Positions 6,173-12,479 of a stretch of DNA of 12,479 nt are shown here, piece after piece. Under the pieces are notes generated by a model. It had not been told where the DNA came from. It did no database searches and saw only the letters and a program-made list of their open reading frames with translations. The DNA is taken from NCBI GenBank assembly GCA_016840645.1, contig JAEORY010000070.1, forward strand, positions 1-12,479, in the 5' to 3' direction. The stretch's first letter is position 1; every line of letters begins with the position of its first letter. The position numbers were made by a program, and so were the translations under genes. This DNA comes from Candidatus Borrarchaeota archaeon (GTDB lineage: Archaea > Asgardarchaeota > Sifarchaeia > Borrarchaeales > Borrarchaeaceae).

Positions 6173-8482
6173 TTATTTGCTCATTTCTCGTGAAATTTCA
6201 TCAATTGATTTCTTAGCATCGTTAAAATCTGTTTGAACTGGTTTCTTCAGGCGATCTAGTTCCTTACCGATCCGTTCCACACTATTAGAAAGTTCCCGTA
6301 AGGATCGTGTCAATGATTTTAATTCTTCTTTCAATTTGTCTTTATCTTCATTTATTGCTGATGAATAAGTGTTTGTTAGATCTATAAGTTGTTTCTTCGC
6401 CCCCTCTTTCTGCTCCTCAAGTGTCTTGGACACATTCTGACTCATTTCGGTGTTAAATCTATCCAGTTTTTCGTTCTCAGCTAGAAGAACATCCAAGAGT
6501 CCCTTCTTAGAATCTTCAGCTAAAGATGTCAATTTAGAGATGGTGTCTTCTAATAGAGAATTCAATTTATCCTTTGTTGTGTCCTGCGTGTTTGCATTTG
6601 CCGCGGTTATACTATTAATCCACTGAGAAACCTGTTCTTTCATCATATCGTTATGTTCTCTGGTGGTGTCGCTATGTTCCTTTGTAGCGTCATTATTCTC
6701 TTTTAGTGCATTACTATGACTTTCGGAGATAGTCTTTAGCTGATTTCTAGTGCTGTCATTAACGTTTTTGCCAATTGTATTTACTGTAGTATTCATCTCA
6801 TCATCGCTATTCTTAAAGCGGGCATTAATTGTCTCTTTGATCACTGTTAGCGCTTTAGACACGTCTGTGACCGTTTCATTCATAGCATTTGTAAGATTGT
6901 CATTATGAGTTGTCGTTTCCGATTTGTAATTCTCTGAAATACTTGCTAATTCCTGCGCTACGGTTTTTTCTAACTCTTCGGTCGCGTTCGTGAAATTATT
7001 TTTATGAGACTCCAGGGATTCTGTCATATTTGTCTGTAGATCGGTTGTTGTTGCTTCATGGGTTTGTTTTTGTTCGTTTAATGAGTTAAGCGTATTTTCT
7101 TTGAGGTTATTCATTTTAAGTTTAAAATCTTCCATGGCTTTCGCTAGAAATTCTTCAGTTTCTGCCTTAATCTTCTCTACATTATTCTTGTGAGCTGAAA
7201 GAGTGCTATCTACTATTGTTATAAATTCACCTTCATAAGATTCGCAGACTTCTGCTACTGTGGCAATATTTTCTAAAAAGGCTGTTCGCATTTGCGAGTT
7301 TTGGTCGTGAATTAATTCCTCGATCCGTGTTAAGATATCTTTAATGCCTGTTTGCATCTGATCTTGGGTAACTTCAATTGTGCCTTCAATATTTTCAAGG
7401 CTTTTAACCAACTTTTCACTAAAAGCTAATTCAAGTTCTTCTTTCTTTTCTGTAAATTGTTGTTCTTGAAAACTCATTAACTCAAAGGCTTTTTTCATCA
7501 TGCCAGTTTCTAATTGGGTTTTAACTTCATCTATTTTTGTTTCGAGAATATCTGAGAGAAGGTTCTCCACTCCAGCAATTACTTCGTTATATGTTTCCTT
7601 ATGTGTTTCAAAAGTTTGTGATGAGTCTGCTTTTGTCTTTTCGATACTTGTAGAAAACTGAGATCGCTCGTTTTCAAGAAGATTTTGCAGAAGTTCTTTG
7701 ATAGAATCTGCTTGATGCATAAGCATGTTTATAGATTCCATAATCAGAGTACTCGATGCATTTTTTTTGCCTTCGAGCATCTCTGAAAACTGAACAGATT
7801 TCGCTTCTAACTCGTTAATCAAGCTTTCTCGCGTTTCATTAAAATTAGTCGAAAGTTCTGAGTATTTTTGCGTCAATTGTGTGCTTATTCCTTCTTCATG
7901 ATTCTTGAGGAGTTCTGTAGAAGTCTCATTAGCATTCTGAAGTATATCTACTATTTTTTGATGGAGTTGGTCATTAATTTGATTCTGTGTAGTTAGAAAT
8001 TCACCAAATTTCCCTGTTGCTTCTTGTACCATCCCTTGTGAATCAGTTTTCATCTTTGCAACATTTTCATCGAAAAACGTGAGTCCATCCCTTTCTTCAT
8101 TTAACGTCGTATTAAATTGGCTGGTGATTCCTTCGAGCTTTTGACTAAATTGAAGTTCATTCAGAATATTCTTGAGTTCTGTGACATTTCTGTCTATTTC
8201 TGTAATTATAGTCGTTTTTGCGACTTCTAGTTTTTGCTCTAACTCTTCTTGAAGAAGCAAATTTTGCTTCTTTAAATTCTCTTGGATCTCTTTCGTATCT
8301 TCTTCTATCTTTTTTTCTCCTTCCTGAAAAACCTTTTCTCCAGTTGATTTGATTTCTTCATATCCCGACGAGAGTGTCGAATTAAATGCAGTAAAATTTT
8401 CCTCAAATGACTTCGAAATCTTATCAAGATCTTTTTTAATCGTTTCCAACCTTGTTAGGGCATTTTCTACCTTTTCAGACAT
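6173..8482 (-). CDS. Long coiled-coil protein (769 residues), function unknown
   Basis: The whole protein is one helical rod: charged Glu/Lys and small polar Thr/Asn/Ser residues alternate with heptad-spaced Leu, Ile and Met. I see no proline until KKP near the C-terminus (about residue 747) and very few cysteines. There is no globular domain, signal peptide, membrane segment or ATPase head. A continuous helix of this length at 1.5 Å per residue would reach about 110 nm. Residues 594-617 carry three strict seven-residue repeats. The N-terminal wording (DKISKSFEENFTAFNSTL) resembles a stretch near residues 140-175 of the 1532-residue protein (DSISKDFGEHV, YTAFEETL), hinting that the two rods are paralogues; this is weak because coiled coils converge. 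Its ATG overlaps the stop of the ATPase gene by one base, with GAGGG at 8490-8494 seven bases upstream. Likely a structural partner of its two neighbours. Confidence 0.88.
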   Translation of the reverse strand: MSEKVENALTRLETIKKDLDKISKSFEENFTAFNSTLSSGYEEIKSTGEKVFQEGEKKIEEDTKEIQENLKKQNLLLQEELEQKLEVAKTTIITEIDRNVTELKNILNELQFSQKLEGITSQFNTTLNEERDGLTFFDENVAKMKTDSQGMVQEATGKFGEFLTTQNQINDQLHQKIVDILQNANETSTELLKNHEEGISTQLTQKYSELSTNFNETRESLINELEAKSVQFSEMLEGKKNASSTLIMESINMLMHQADSIKELLQNLLENERSQFSTSIEKTKADSSQTFETHKETYNEVIAGVENLLSDILETKIDEVKTQLETGMMKKAFELMSFQEQQFTEKKEELELAFSEKLVKSLENIEGTIEVTQDQMQTGIKDILTRIEELIHDQNSQMRTAFLENIATVAEVCESYEGEFITIVDSTLSAHKNNVEKIKAETEEFLAKAMEDFKLKMNNLKENTLNSLNEQKQTHEATTTDLQTNMTESLESHKNNFTNATEELEKTVAQELASISENYKSETTTHNDNLTNAMNETVTDVSKALTVIKETINARFKNSDDEMNTTVNTIGKNVNDSTRNQLKTISESHSNALKENNDATKEHSDTTREHNDMMKEQVSQWINSITAANANTQDTTKDKLNSLLEDTISKLTSLAEDSKKGLLDVLLAENEKLDRFNTEMSQNVSKTLEEQKEGAKKQLIDLTNTYSSAINEDKDKLKEELKSLTRSLRELSNSVERIGKELDRLKKPVQTDFNDAKKSIDEISREMSK
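6635..6703 (-). repeat. Imperfect 21-base repeats encoding strict heptads
   Basis: Three consecutive seven-residue units of the form [KR]E[HN][NS]D plus two Thr/Ala/Met residues, followed by a partial KEQ, occupy residues 594-616. At DNA level the 21-base units are recognisably related (TATGTTC-like cores on the plus strand) but diverged, so this is an older tandem expansion. Histidine at the same heptad position in two units is unusual for a coiled coil. Confidence 0.7.
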
Positions 8483-10209
8483 TATTTATCCCTCTTAGGT
8501 TCTATAATTATTTTTTTTGCAAGTTTATCAAACTCTTTTCGATATAATTCATTGTTTATGGATTCTCGAGCCTTTTGACAAACTTTTTTTGCTCTTGCCC
8601 CCTCATTCGCCGTCTTGTAAAGTGAATAAGCGCGCCTATAAAATAAGCGAGTAAAAGCGTCAAACGACTCTGCGGCGTATACATCTCCAGCTTCCTCATA
8701 TAACATTGCGGCGTTCCTCGACAACGCGTTCCTTTTCCACTCGCTTCCTATTTTATCATAAAGCCTTGAACCATTTGCAAGAAACTTGCGTGCATAATAG
8801 GGTTTTTTAACCTTTGAAAATCTCTTGGCCATCTCATCACATAAGAGAGCTGCGCGTTCAAAATCATCTATTTTTTCAAAAATTTTTGTGGCATTTGAGA
8901 AAAGCACAAAGGCTTCATAAAACATTTCCTGTTCCATTAAAACTTCACCCATGGTGCTATAAGATTCTGCAATTTCTGTAAGAATCGGCGTTTCACGTTG
9001 GGCGAAAGCAATATTAGTCAATTCATCCAATTTCTCCTTAATCGGGGTATCTGGTCTTTTTCCTGCACCTATCGATTCTTTAAACAAATCTAGAAGTATA
9101 TTTGCTCTTCCAAAGATATTCAATCGTTCAGATGTTCTCTTTAATGTTTGAAACAGAAATTTAGAAGAAAAATAGACGAAGGTATTTTCTACCACTAGAA
9201 GCTGTTTTTCTTGCAGATTATTCAAGATAGTACTTATATCGTCTTTTAAATCAGAACTAGCTTCTAGTTCTGACAAAGTATCTAAATTTTCTTTGCGTGA
9301 GGCAATATTTTCAAGTATTTTAAGTTCCTCATCATGTAAATCAAATATATCAACTATATTTTCATTTAGAATCGCATCTTTGCATTTATCCCAGACATTT
9401 TCTTCTATTGATGCGTTTTCTCTGTTTTCATAGAGATAACTAGTTGCTAAAGCTAGAACAAAGGGGACTCCTCTTCCCGCTCGAATAAGTTTTTCTTTCA
9501 CATCTTTCGAAATAGTTATTTCATATTGTGTTTCAACTCGTTTTAGAAATATCTCCGCTTCTTTTGAACTCATTTTTCCAAGGGAGAACATTTCAAGATG
9601 TGATTCCAAGTTCAGTGAAGGGATATATTTCACAAACTCATCAGTAATGGAAAATATAATTATTACATTGTATTTTTTTTCTTTCAATTCTTTAAGAATT
9701 TCAATCAAAATGTGATAAGCGTTTTCAAAATCTCTAATTGCAAAAAATTCCGTATCATCGACTAGAAACATAGCCCAGATTTTTTGTGACTCCAGTTTTT
9801 CCTGAATTTCATCTAATCCTCGAAAAAATTCATCAATATATTCTGAAAGTACTTCAGATGTTGTAGTCGTTCCTTTAGGTAACGGTATCATTTCTAAATC
9901 TACTTTCTTTCCAAAACGTGTTTTCTTTTCGGGCACGAGAGTTACTATTTGACTTTTTAAGTCAGTGAAAAAACTCTCGGCGGTTCCTGGGGTGATTTTT
10001 TTATAAATAGTCTGGAAACGTTCTATCTGCGCTAACTCTTGAAATTTCATCAACGTAAGACTCTTACCCATACCCCTCTCACTACTAAGAATACCTCCTC
10101 GTTTTTCTTCGCTTCCTGTCTTAATTTTTGTTAAAAAGTCTCTAAATCGATTTATTTCGTCTGTTCTTCCTGTGAATAACTCAATATTGGATATCATGGC
10201 GTTTTCCAT
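8482..10209 (-). CDS. P-loop (STAND/archaeal-ATPase-like AAA) ATPase with winged-helix and TPR-like C-terminal region
   Basis: First gene of the operon, probably its energy-using partner. An N-terminal FTGRTDEINRF motif (12-22) is typical of archaeal/STAND and Orc-like ATPases. Walker A is S43-E-R-G-M-G-K49-S50; its first position is Ser where Gly is usual. Walker B is MFLVDD (147-152), a sensor-1-like strand is IIIFSITD (183-190), and GRGVPFVLALA (245-255) fits the G.P segment common in this ATPase group. Residues about 285-365 look like a winged helix (DEELKILENIA...ISTILNNLQEKQLL...YFSSKF). Residues about 400-560 are amphipathic helix pairs resembling TPR/alpha-SNAP-like repeats (ALLCDEMAKRF, NAAMLYEEAGDVYAAESF, FYRRAYSLYK), a likely protein-binding surface. 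The start is supported by GGTGGAG at 10217-10223, seven bases upstream. The TAA stop overlaps the next ATG (TAATG), implying translational coupling. The exact ATPase subfamily is uncertain; replication-initiator function is possible but not favoured. Confidence 0.88.
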   Translation of the reverse strand: MENAMISNIELFTGRTDEINRFRDFLTKIKTGSEEKRGGILSSERGMGKSLTLMKFQELAQIERFQTIYKKITPGTAESFFTDLKSQIVTLVPEKKTRFGKKVDLEMIPLPKGTTTTSEVLSEYIDEFFRGLDEIQEKLESQKIWAMFLVDDTEFFAIRDFENAYHILIEILKELKEKKYNVIIIFSITDEFVKYIPSLNLESHLEMFSLGKMSSKEAEIFLKRVETQYEITISKDVKEKLIRAGRGVPFVLALATSYLYENRENASIEENVWDKCKDAILNENIVDIFDLHDEELKILENIASRKENLDTLSELEASSDLKDDISTILNNLQEKQLLVVENTFVYFSSKFLFQTLKRTSERLNIFGRANILLDLFKESIGAGKRPDTPIKEKLDELTNIAFAQRETPILTEIAESYSTMGEVLMEQEMFYEAFVLFSNATKIFEKIDDFERAALLCDEMAKRFSKVKKPYYARKFLANGSRLYDKIGSEWKRNALSRNAAMLYEEAGDVYAAESFDAFTRLFYRRAYSLYKTANEGARAKKVCQKARESINNELYRKEFDKLAKKIIIEPKRDK

Positions 10210-10265
10210 ATTATCTCTCCACCATTTCCTATACTTACTTACCTAAGACTTTCATTCATTCAATC

Positions 10266-10275
10266 TATAATAATT
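10266..10275 (-). promoter_or_regulatory. Candidate TATA box of the ATPase/coiled-coil operon
   Basis: The minus strand reads AATTATTATA here. Transcription starting about 25 bases downstream would give a leader of about 35 bases including the GGTGGAG ribosome site. Other AT-rich stretches nearby (such as CTAAAATAG just upstream) could serve instead. Confidence 0.35.
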
Positions 10276-10301
10276 TCATGATTGACTATTTTAGCACGTA
10301 G

Positions 10302-10311
10302 TCGCGCGCGA
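10302..10311. promoter_or_regulatory. CG-rich palindrome upstream of the operon promoter
   Basis: TCGCGCGCGA is a perfect 10-base palindrome with four CpG steps in an otherwise AT-rich intergenic region, about 30 bases upstream of the candidate TATA box. Its place and symmetry suit an operator, but nothing proves binding. Confidence 0.25.
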
Positions 10312-10420
10312 TAACTCACCAAAATGGTATGGTTCAATAGAGTTAGACTAAAGGGGTTTTTATACTCAAATGATATTATTAAATACTGAAAACGCGTGCT
10401 CTTCAATGAAACTGTATTCC

Positions 10421-10455
10421 AAAAGAGAAAAGAGAAAAGACAAAAGACAAAAGTG
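10421..10455 (+). repeat. Five-unit 7-base purine-rich tandem repeat at the left flank of tnpB
   Basis: Units read AAAAGAG, AAAAGAG, AAAAGAC, AAAAGAC and a degenerate AAAAGTG. The run ends next to GGAG (10454-10457), which serves as ribosome site for the GTG at 10469. The array is all purine on the plus strand apart from two C and one T. It probably arose by slippage, and it is too short-period to be a CRISPR array. Confidence 0.75.
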
Positions 10456-10468
10456 GAGATTGCTGTAA

Positions 10469-11740
10469 GTGAGAGTTAAAAGAACTGAACACATCTAGCT
10501 AAACCCCACTATTACCCTTAGTTACTTGTGTCATCTCTCAAAAAACTTGTATAATGAAGCTAACTACAGTATTAAACAGTCATTGAAGAACCAGGGTAAG
10601 TGGATACGGTACAACCAACTCTATCAGCAGTTAAAACGCAGTACCAATTACCAACAGTTGCCAGCGAAAACAGGACAACAGATCCTTCGATTGCTCGATA
10701 AAGCATGGAAATCCTTTTTTCGAGCGATTAAAGAATGGAAACGCCACCCAGTGAAATTCAAGAAGAAACCACGGCCACCTAAATACAAAAAGAAGAATGG
10801 CGAACATCTGTTAGTGTTTACTAACCAACAGTGTCGCATCAAAAACAACGTGCTCCTATTCCCAAAGAAGCTCACCTTTGATTATGACATAACCACACGA
10901 CTAGCAGATACCATCGATCTGAGAGAAGTGAGAGTACTTCCCAAAGGAGTAGGGTATGTGTGTGAAATCGTTTATAAGAAAGTGATTGCACCGAAGACAA
11001 CTAACAAAAGGTGTATTGCAGGCATCGATTTAGGGGTCTCGAACATCATCACTCTGGTGAACAACATCGGCAAAAAACCGATTGTTGTTAAGGATGATGG
11101 AAGAGGGATAAAGAGCATCAACCAGTTCTATCAGAAGGAAAAGGCGCGGTTGCAGAGCATTTATAAGAGACAGGGAATACAAGACGGTAGTAAAATGAAG
11201 AAACTGCGTGTCAAGTACGAAAAAAAATCGAAGGATTACATCCACAAACTCAGCAGAAGCATTATAAACTGGTGTGTGCACCATAACATCGGCAAACTGG
11301 TGATTGGGTATAATCCCGAGTGGAAACAACAGGTGGAATTAGGCACACGGAATAACCAAATCTTTGTGTTGATCCCCTACCAGAAAATCATCAACCAACT
11401 AACTTACAAAGCGGAAGAAGAGGGGATAGCGGTAGAATTGGTGGAAGAAAATCATACCAGCAAGTGTAGTTTTCTGGATAATGAAGCAATAGAACATCAC
11501 GAACAGTATCTAGGAAAGAGGGTAAGAAGAGGGTTATTCAGAAGTGCACAGGGGATGCTCATCAATGCCGATGTCAATGGAGCGGGTAATATAGTACGAA
11601 AAAGCGAACCGAACGCTTTTACTAGAGTAAAAGCCGACGGGGTAGGAGGGTGTTTCGAGTTACACCCAGTACGATGGAATCTAACTGATGATGATGAGAT
11701 CGCACGAAGCAATTTGAACCATATGGTTCAAATTTCATAA
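10469..11740 (+). pseudogene. tnpB: TnpB-type RNA-guided nuclease, zinc-ribbon-less subfamily, interrupted by an early in-frame TAG
   Basis: From GTG at 10469 the frame reads MRVKRTEHI, then TAG (10496-10498), then LNPTITLSYLCHLSKNLYNEANY, matching the normal TnpB N-terminus on both sides of the stop. Without readthrough the open part is 10526-11740 (TTG start, 404 residues; numbering below). The RuvC-like triad is present: D168 in GIDLG, E265 in GYNPEW and D349 in NADVNGAGN. The helical region LLDKAWKSFFRAIKEW is intact. The usual four-cysteine zinc ribbon is absent: only C314 in TSKCSFLD remains, followed by KRVRRGLFRSAQG, as in a known branch of TnpB proteins. TAG ends two other genes here (236, 1560), so the stop is probably real. 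No TnpA lies beside it, so mobility would need a partner elsewhere. If TTG at 10526 works, a version lacking about 19 residues could still be made. Confidence 0.75.
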
Positions 11741-11770
11741 CCCATATTCTCATCGCTATAATGTATTCAA
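11648..11770 (+). ncRNA. Putative omega/reRNA region and right end of the second tnpB element
   Basis: TnpB guide RNAs normally overlap the 3' end of the gene and the element's right end. Here a GGGTGT/ACACCC stem-loop (11648-11667, loop TTCGAGTT) lies in the last coding part, followed by a perfect 24-base palindrome at 11711-11734 spanning codons just before the stop. TTCAA at 11766-11770 may mark the boundary. The boundaries are guesses. Confidence 0.35.
11711..11734. repeat. Perfect 24-base palindrome at the 3' end of tnpB
   Basis: The left half AATTTGAACCAT is followed directly by its exact reverse complement ATGGTTCAAATT. It encodes the NLNHMVQI end of the protein and stops six bases before the TAA. 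As single-stranded DNA or RNA it can fold into a 10-base stem with a CATATG-derived loop. It could be the right-end hairpin recognised by a transposase, part of the guide RNA, or a 3' processing/termination element. Confidence 0.85.
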
Positions 11771-11781
11771 TTGTTTTTCAA

Positions 11782-11800
11782 TAGGTTTCAATGAAACCTA
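11782..11800. promoter_or_regulatory. Inverted repeat abutting the aldolase promoter (possible operator)
   Basis: TAGGTTTC-AAT-GAAACCTA is a perfect 8-base inverted repeat with a 3-base centre. It overlaps the upstream edge of the candidate TATA box, where a repressor would block TFB/TBP binding. Its core TTCAATGAAAC recurs at 10402-10412 on the other side of tnpB. Confidence 0.4.
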
Positions 11801-11808
11801 AATAAATA
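11798..11808 (+). promoter_or_regulatory. Candidate BRE/TATA element of the aldolase gene
   Basis: CTAAATAAATA preceded by GAAAC looks like an archaeal TATA box with an upstream BRE. A start 25 bases downstream leaves a leader of about 30 bases containing AGGAGG (11844-11849), eight bases before the ATG. Confidence 0.4.
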
Positions 11809-11857
11809 TGCTTTTACAATTAGTTTGCCACTTCAAATCACTTAGGAGGCGTATTTC

Positions 11858-12479
11858 ATGGTTCAACTTAAAGGCATAAACGTACCGGTCGTTACTCCTT
11901 TCAAAAACAATGAAATAAATGAGGACGGTTTCAGAACCATAATCAACTATTTGATAGAAAATGAAGTTCACGGTATTATCCCATGTGGGTCAACAGGCGA
12001 AACAATCAACCTTAGAATGGATGAACGAAAAAAAGTTGCAGAGATAACAATTGATGAGGCAAGTGGACGCATATCCGTTATTGTCGGTACTGGTGATAGT
12101 TCTACCGATCGTGCAATTGAATTAACAGAACATGCGGCTGATATTGGTGCTGATGCTGTCCTATTGGTTACCCCTTTTTACTTCAAACCCAGTCAAGAAG
12201 CGATCTATGAATACTTTTCTGCAATTGCATCAACTATTGACATCCCTATTCTCCTCTATATGGTTCCTAAGTTTACTGGTGGCGTAGAAATTGATCCTCA
12301 AACTGTGGTGCGTCTACAAGAATACTCAAACATCATAGGAATAAAAATGAGCATAACGGATATCAGAAAAATCTCCACAATGATAAATGTCGCATCAAAT
12401 GAAAATTTTGACGTGTTTGCTGGAAGTGGAAGTGCTATTTTTGCAACATTGATGCTTGGAGGAATAGGTGCCGTACCAG
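11858..12479 (+). CDS. DapA/N-acetylneuraminate lyase family class I aldolase (partial, cut at right edge)
   Basis: A TIM-barrel aldolase that forms a Schiff base between a lysine and a 2-keto acid such as pyruvate. The first 207 residues are visible (family length about 290-300). Family features are GSTGE (44-48, carboxylate binding), TPFYFKPSQE (105-114, carrying the proton-relay tyrosine position), catalytic Tyr134 in YMVPKFTGG, and the Schiff-base Lys163 in GIKMSITD. In bona fide dihydrodipicolinate synthases the Tyr134 motif reads YN.P.RTG, with an arginine that binds the aspartate-semialdehyde carboxylate. Here Asn is Met and that Arg is Phe139, so lysine biosynthesis is doubtful. A related aldolase, such as a keto-sugar-acid or sialic-acid-like lyase, is at least as likely. 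AGGAGG eight bases upstream fixes the start. It is divergent from the coiled-coil operon, with tnpB lying between. Confidence 0.9.
   Translation, partial: MVQLKGINVPVVTPFKNNEINEDGFRTIINYLIENEVHGIIPCGSTGETINLRMDERKKVAEITIDEASGRISVIVGTGDSSTDRAIELTEHAADIGADAVLLVTPFYFKPSQEAIYEYFSAIASTIDIPILLYMVPKFTGGVEIDPQTVVRLQEYSNIIGIKMSITDIRKISTMINVASNENFDVFAGSGSAIFATLMLGGIGAVP

Noticed and set aside
1560..8482. SMC, Rad50 or MukB-type chromosome protein
   Set aside because: Neither coiled-coil protein has a Walker A or ABC signature head; the only ATPase is a separate STAND/AAA-like protein.
1560..10209. Known defence system such as Wadjet or Lamassu
   Set aside because: No nuclease, kleisin-like or topoisomerase-like subunit is present, and the gene order fits none I know. 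A defence role stays possible but unsupported.
8482..10209. Orc1/Cdc6 replication initiator
   Set aside because: The N-terminal motif and a possible winged helix are compatible, but the TPR-like tail and the operon with coiled coils fit a STAND-like partner ATPase better, and no origin-type repeats are nearby.
10421..10455. CRISPR array
   Set aside because: Units are 7 bases with no spacers.
10496..10498. TAG read as pyrrolysine in tnpB
   Set aside because: Two neighbouring genes use TAG as their final stop, no pyl genes are in the window, and TnpB is not a known pyrrolysine protein.
10648..11712. Minus-strand open frames inside tnpB
   Set aside because: They overlap the conserved RuvC triad region on the opposite strand and encode nothing recognisable.

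Overview
The window is AT-rich and looks archaeal. One protein has a TrmB-type winged helix (an archaeal-type regulator family) at its N-terminus. The two transposon-type genes are TnpB proteins of a kind common in archaea. Shine-Dalgarno motifs and TATA-like boxes can be found ahead of the main genes. An Asgard-type archaeon (for example a heimdallarchaeal lineage) would fit the giant coiled-coil proteins and the TnpB flavour, but this is inference; no marker gene in the window settles it.

Layout from left to right. Positions 1 to about 165 hold the tail of a tnpB reading frame with the hairpin-rich right end of an IS200/IS605-type element (omega/reRNA region). 236-1372 (minus) is a ten-helix membrane protein built from repeated two-helix units. 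1560-10209 (minus) is a tight three-gene operon, transcribed right to left: a P-loop ATPase with a C-terminal TPR-like helical domain, then a 769-residue almost proline-free coiled-coil protein, then a 1532-residue protein. The last has a TrmB-like winged helix at its N-terminus and what looks like the TrmB effector-domain fold at its C-terminus, separated by about 1300 residues of coiled coil. The first two genes overlap by one base (TAATG), and the last two are 14 bases apart with a strong ribosome site in the gap. 10210-10468 is the operon promoter region plus the left flank of a second tnpB element. 10469-11740 (plus) is tnpB of a zinc-ribbon-less subfamily with an in-frame TAG at its tenth codon. 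11741-11857 is the promoter region of the last gene. 11858 to the right edge (plus) is a DapA/N-acetylneuraminate-lyase family aldolase, cut by the window end.

The most interesting content is the three-gene operon. My reading is that the ATPase, the rod protein and the giant winged-helix rod act together as an energy-dependent, DNA-associated scaffold or tether, with the 1532-residue protein as the DNA-contacting part. This rests on domain logic and tight gene order, not on a recognised system. The membrane protein downstream lies on the same strand but has its own gap and candidate promoter, so it is probably a separate unit. The second tnpB sits between the operon and the aldolase gene, which are transcribed divergently, and appears to have inserted into their shared intergenic region.
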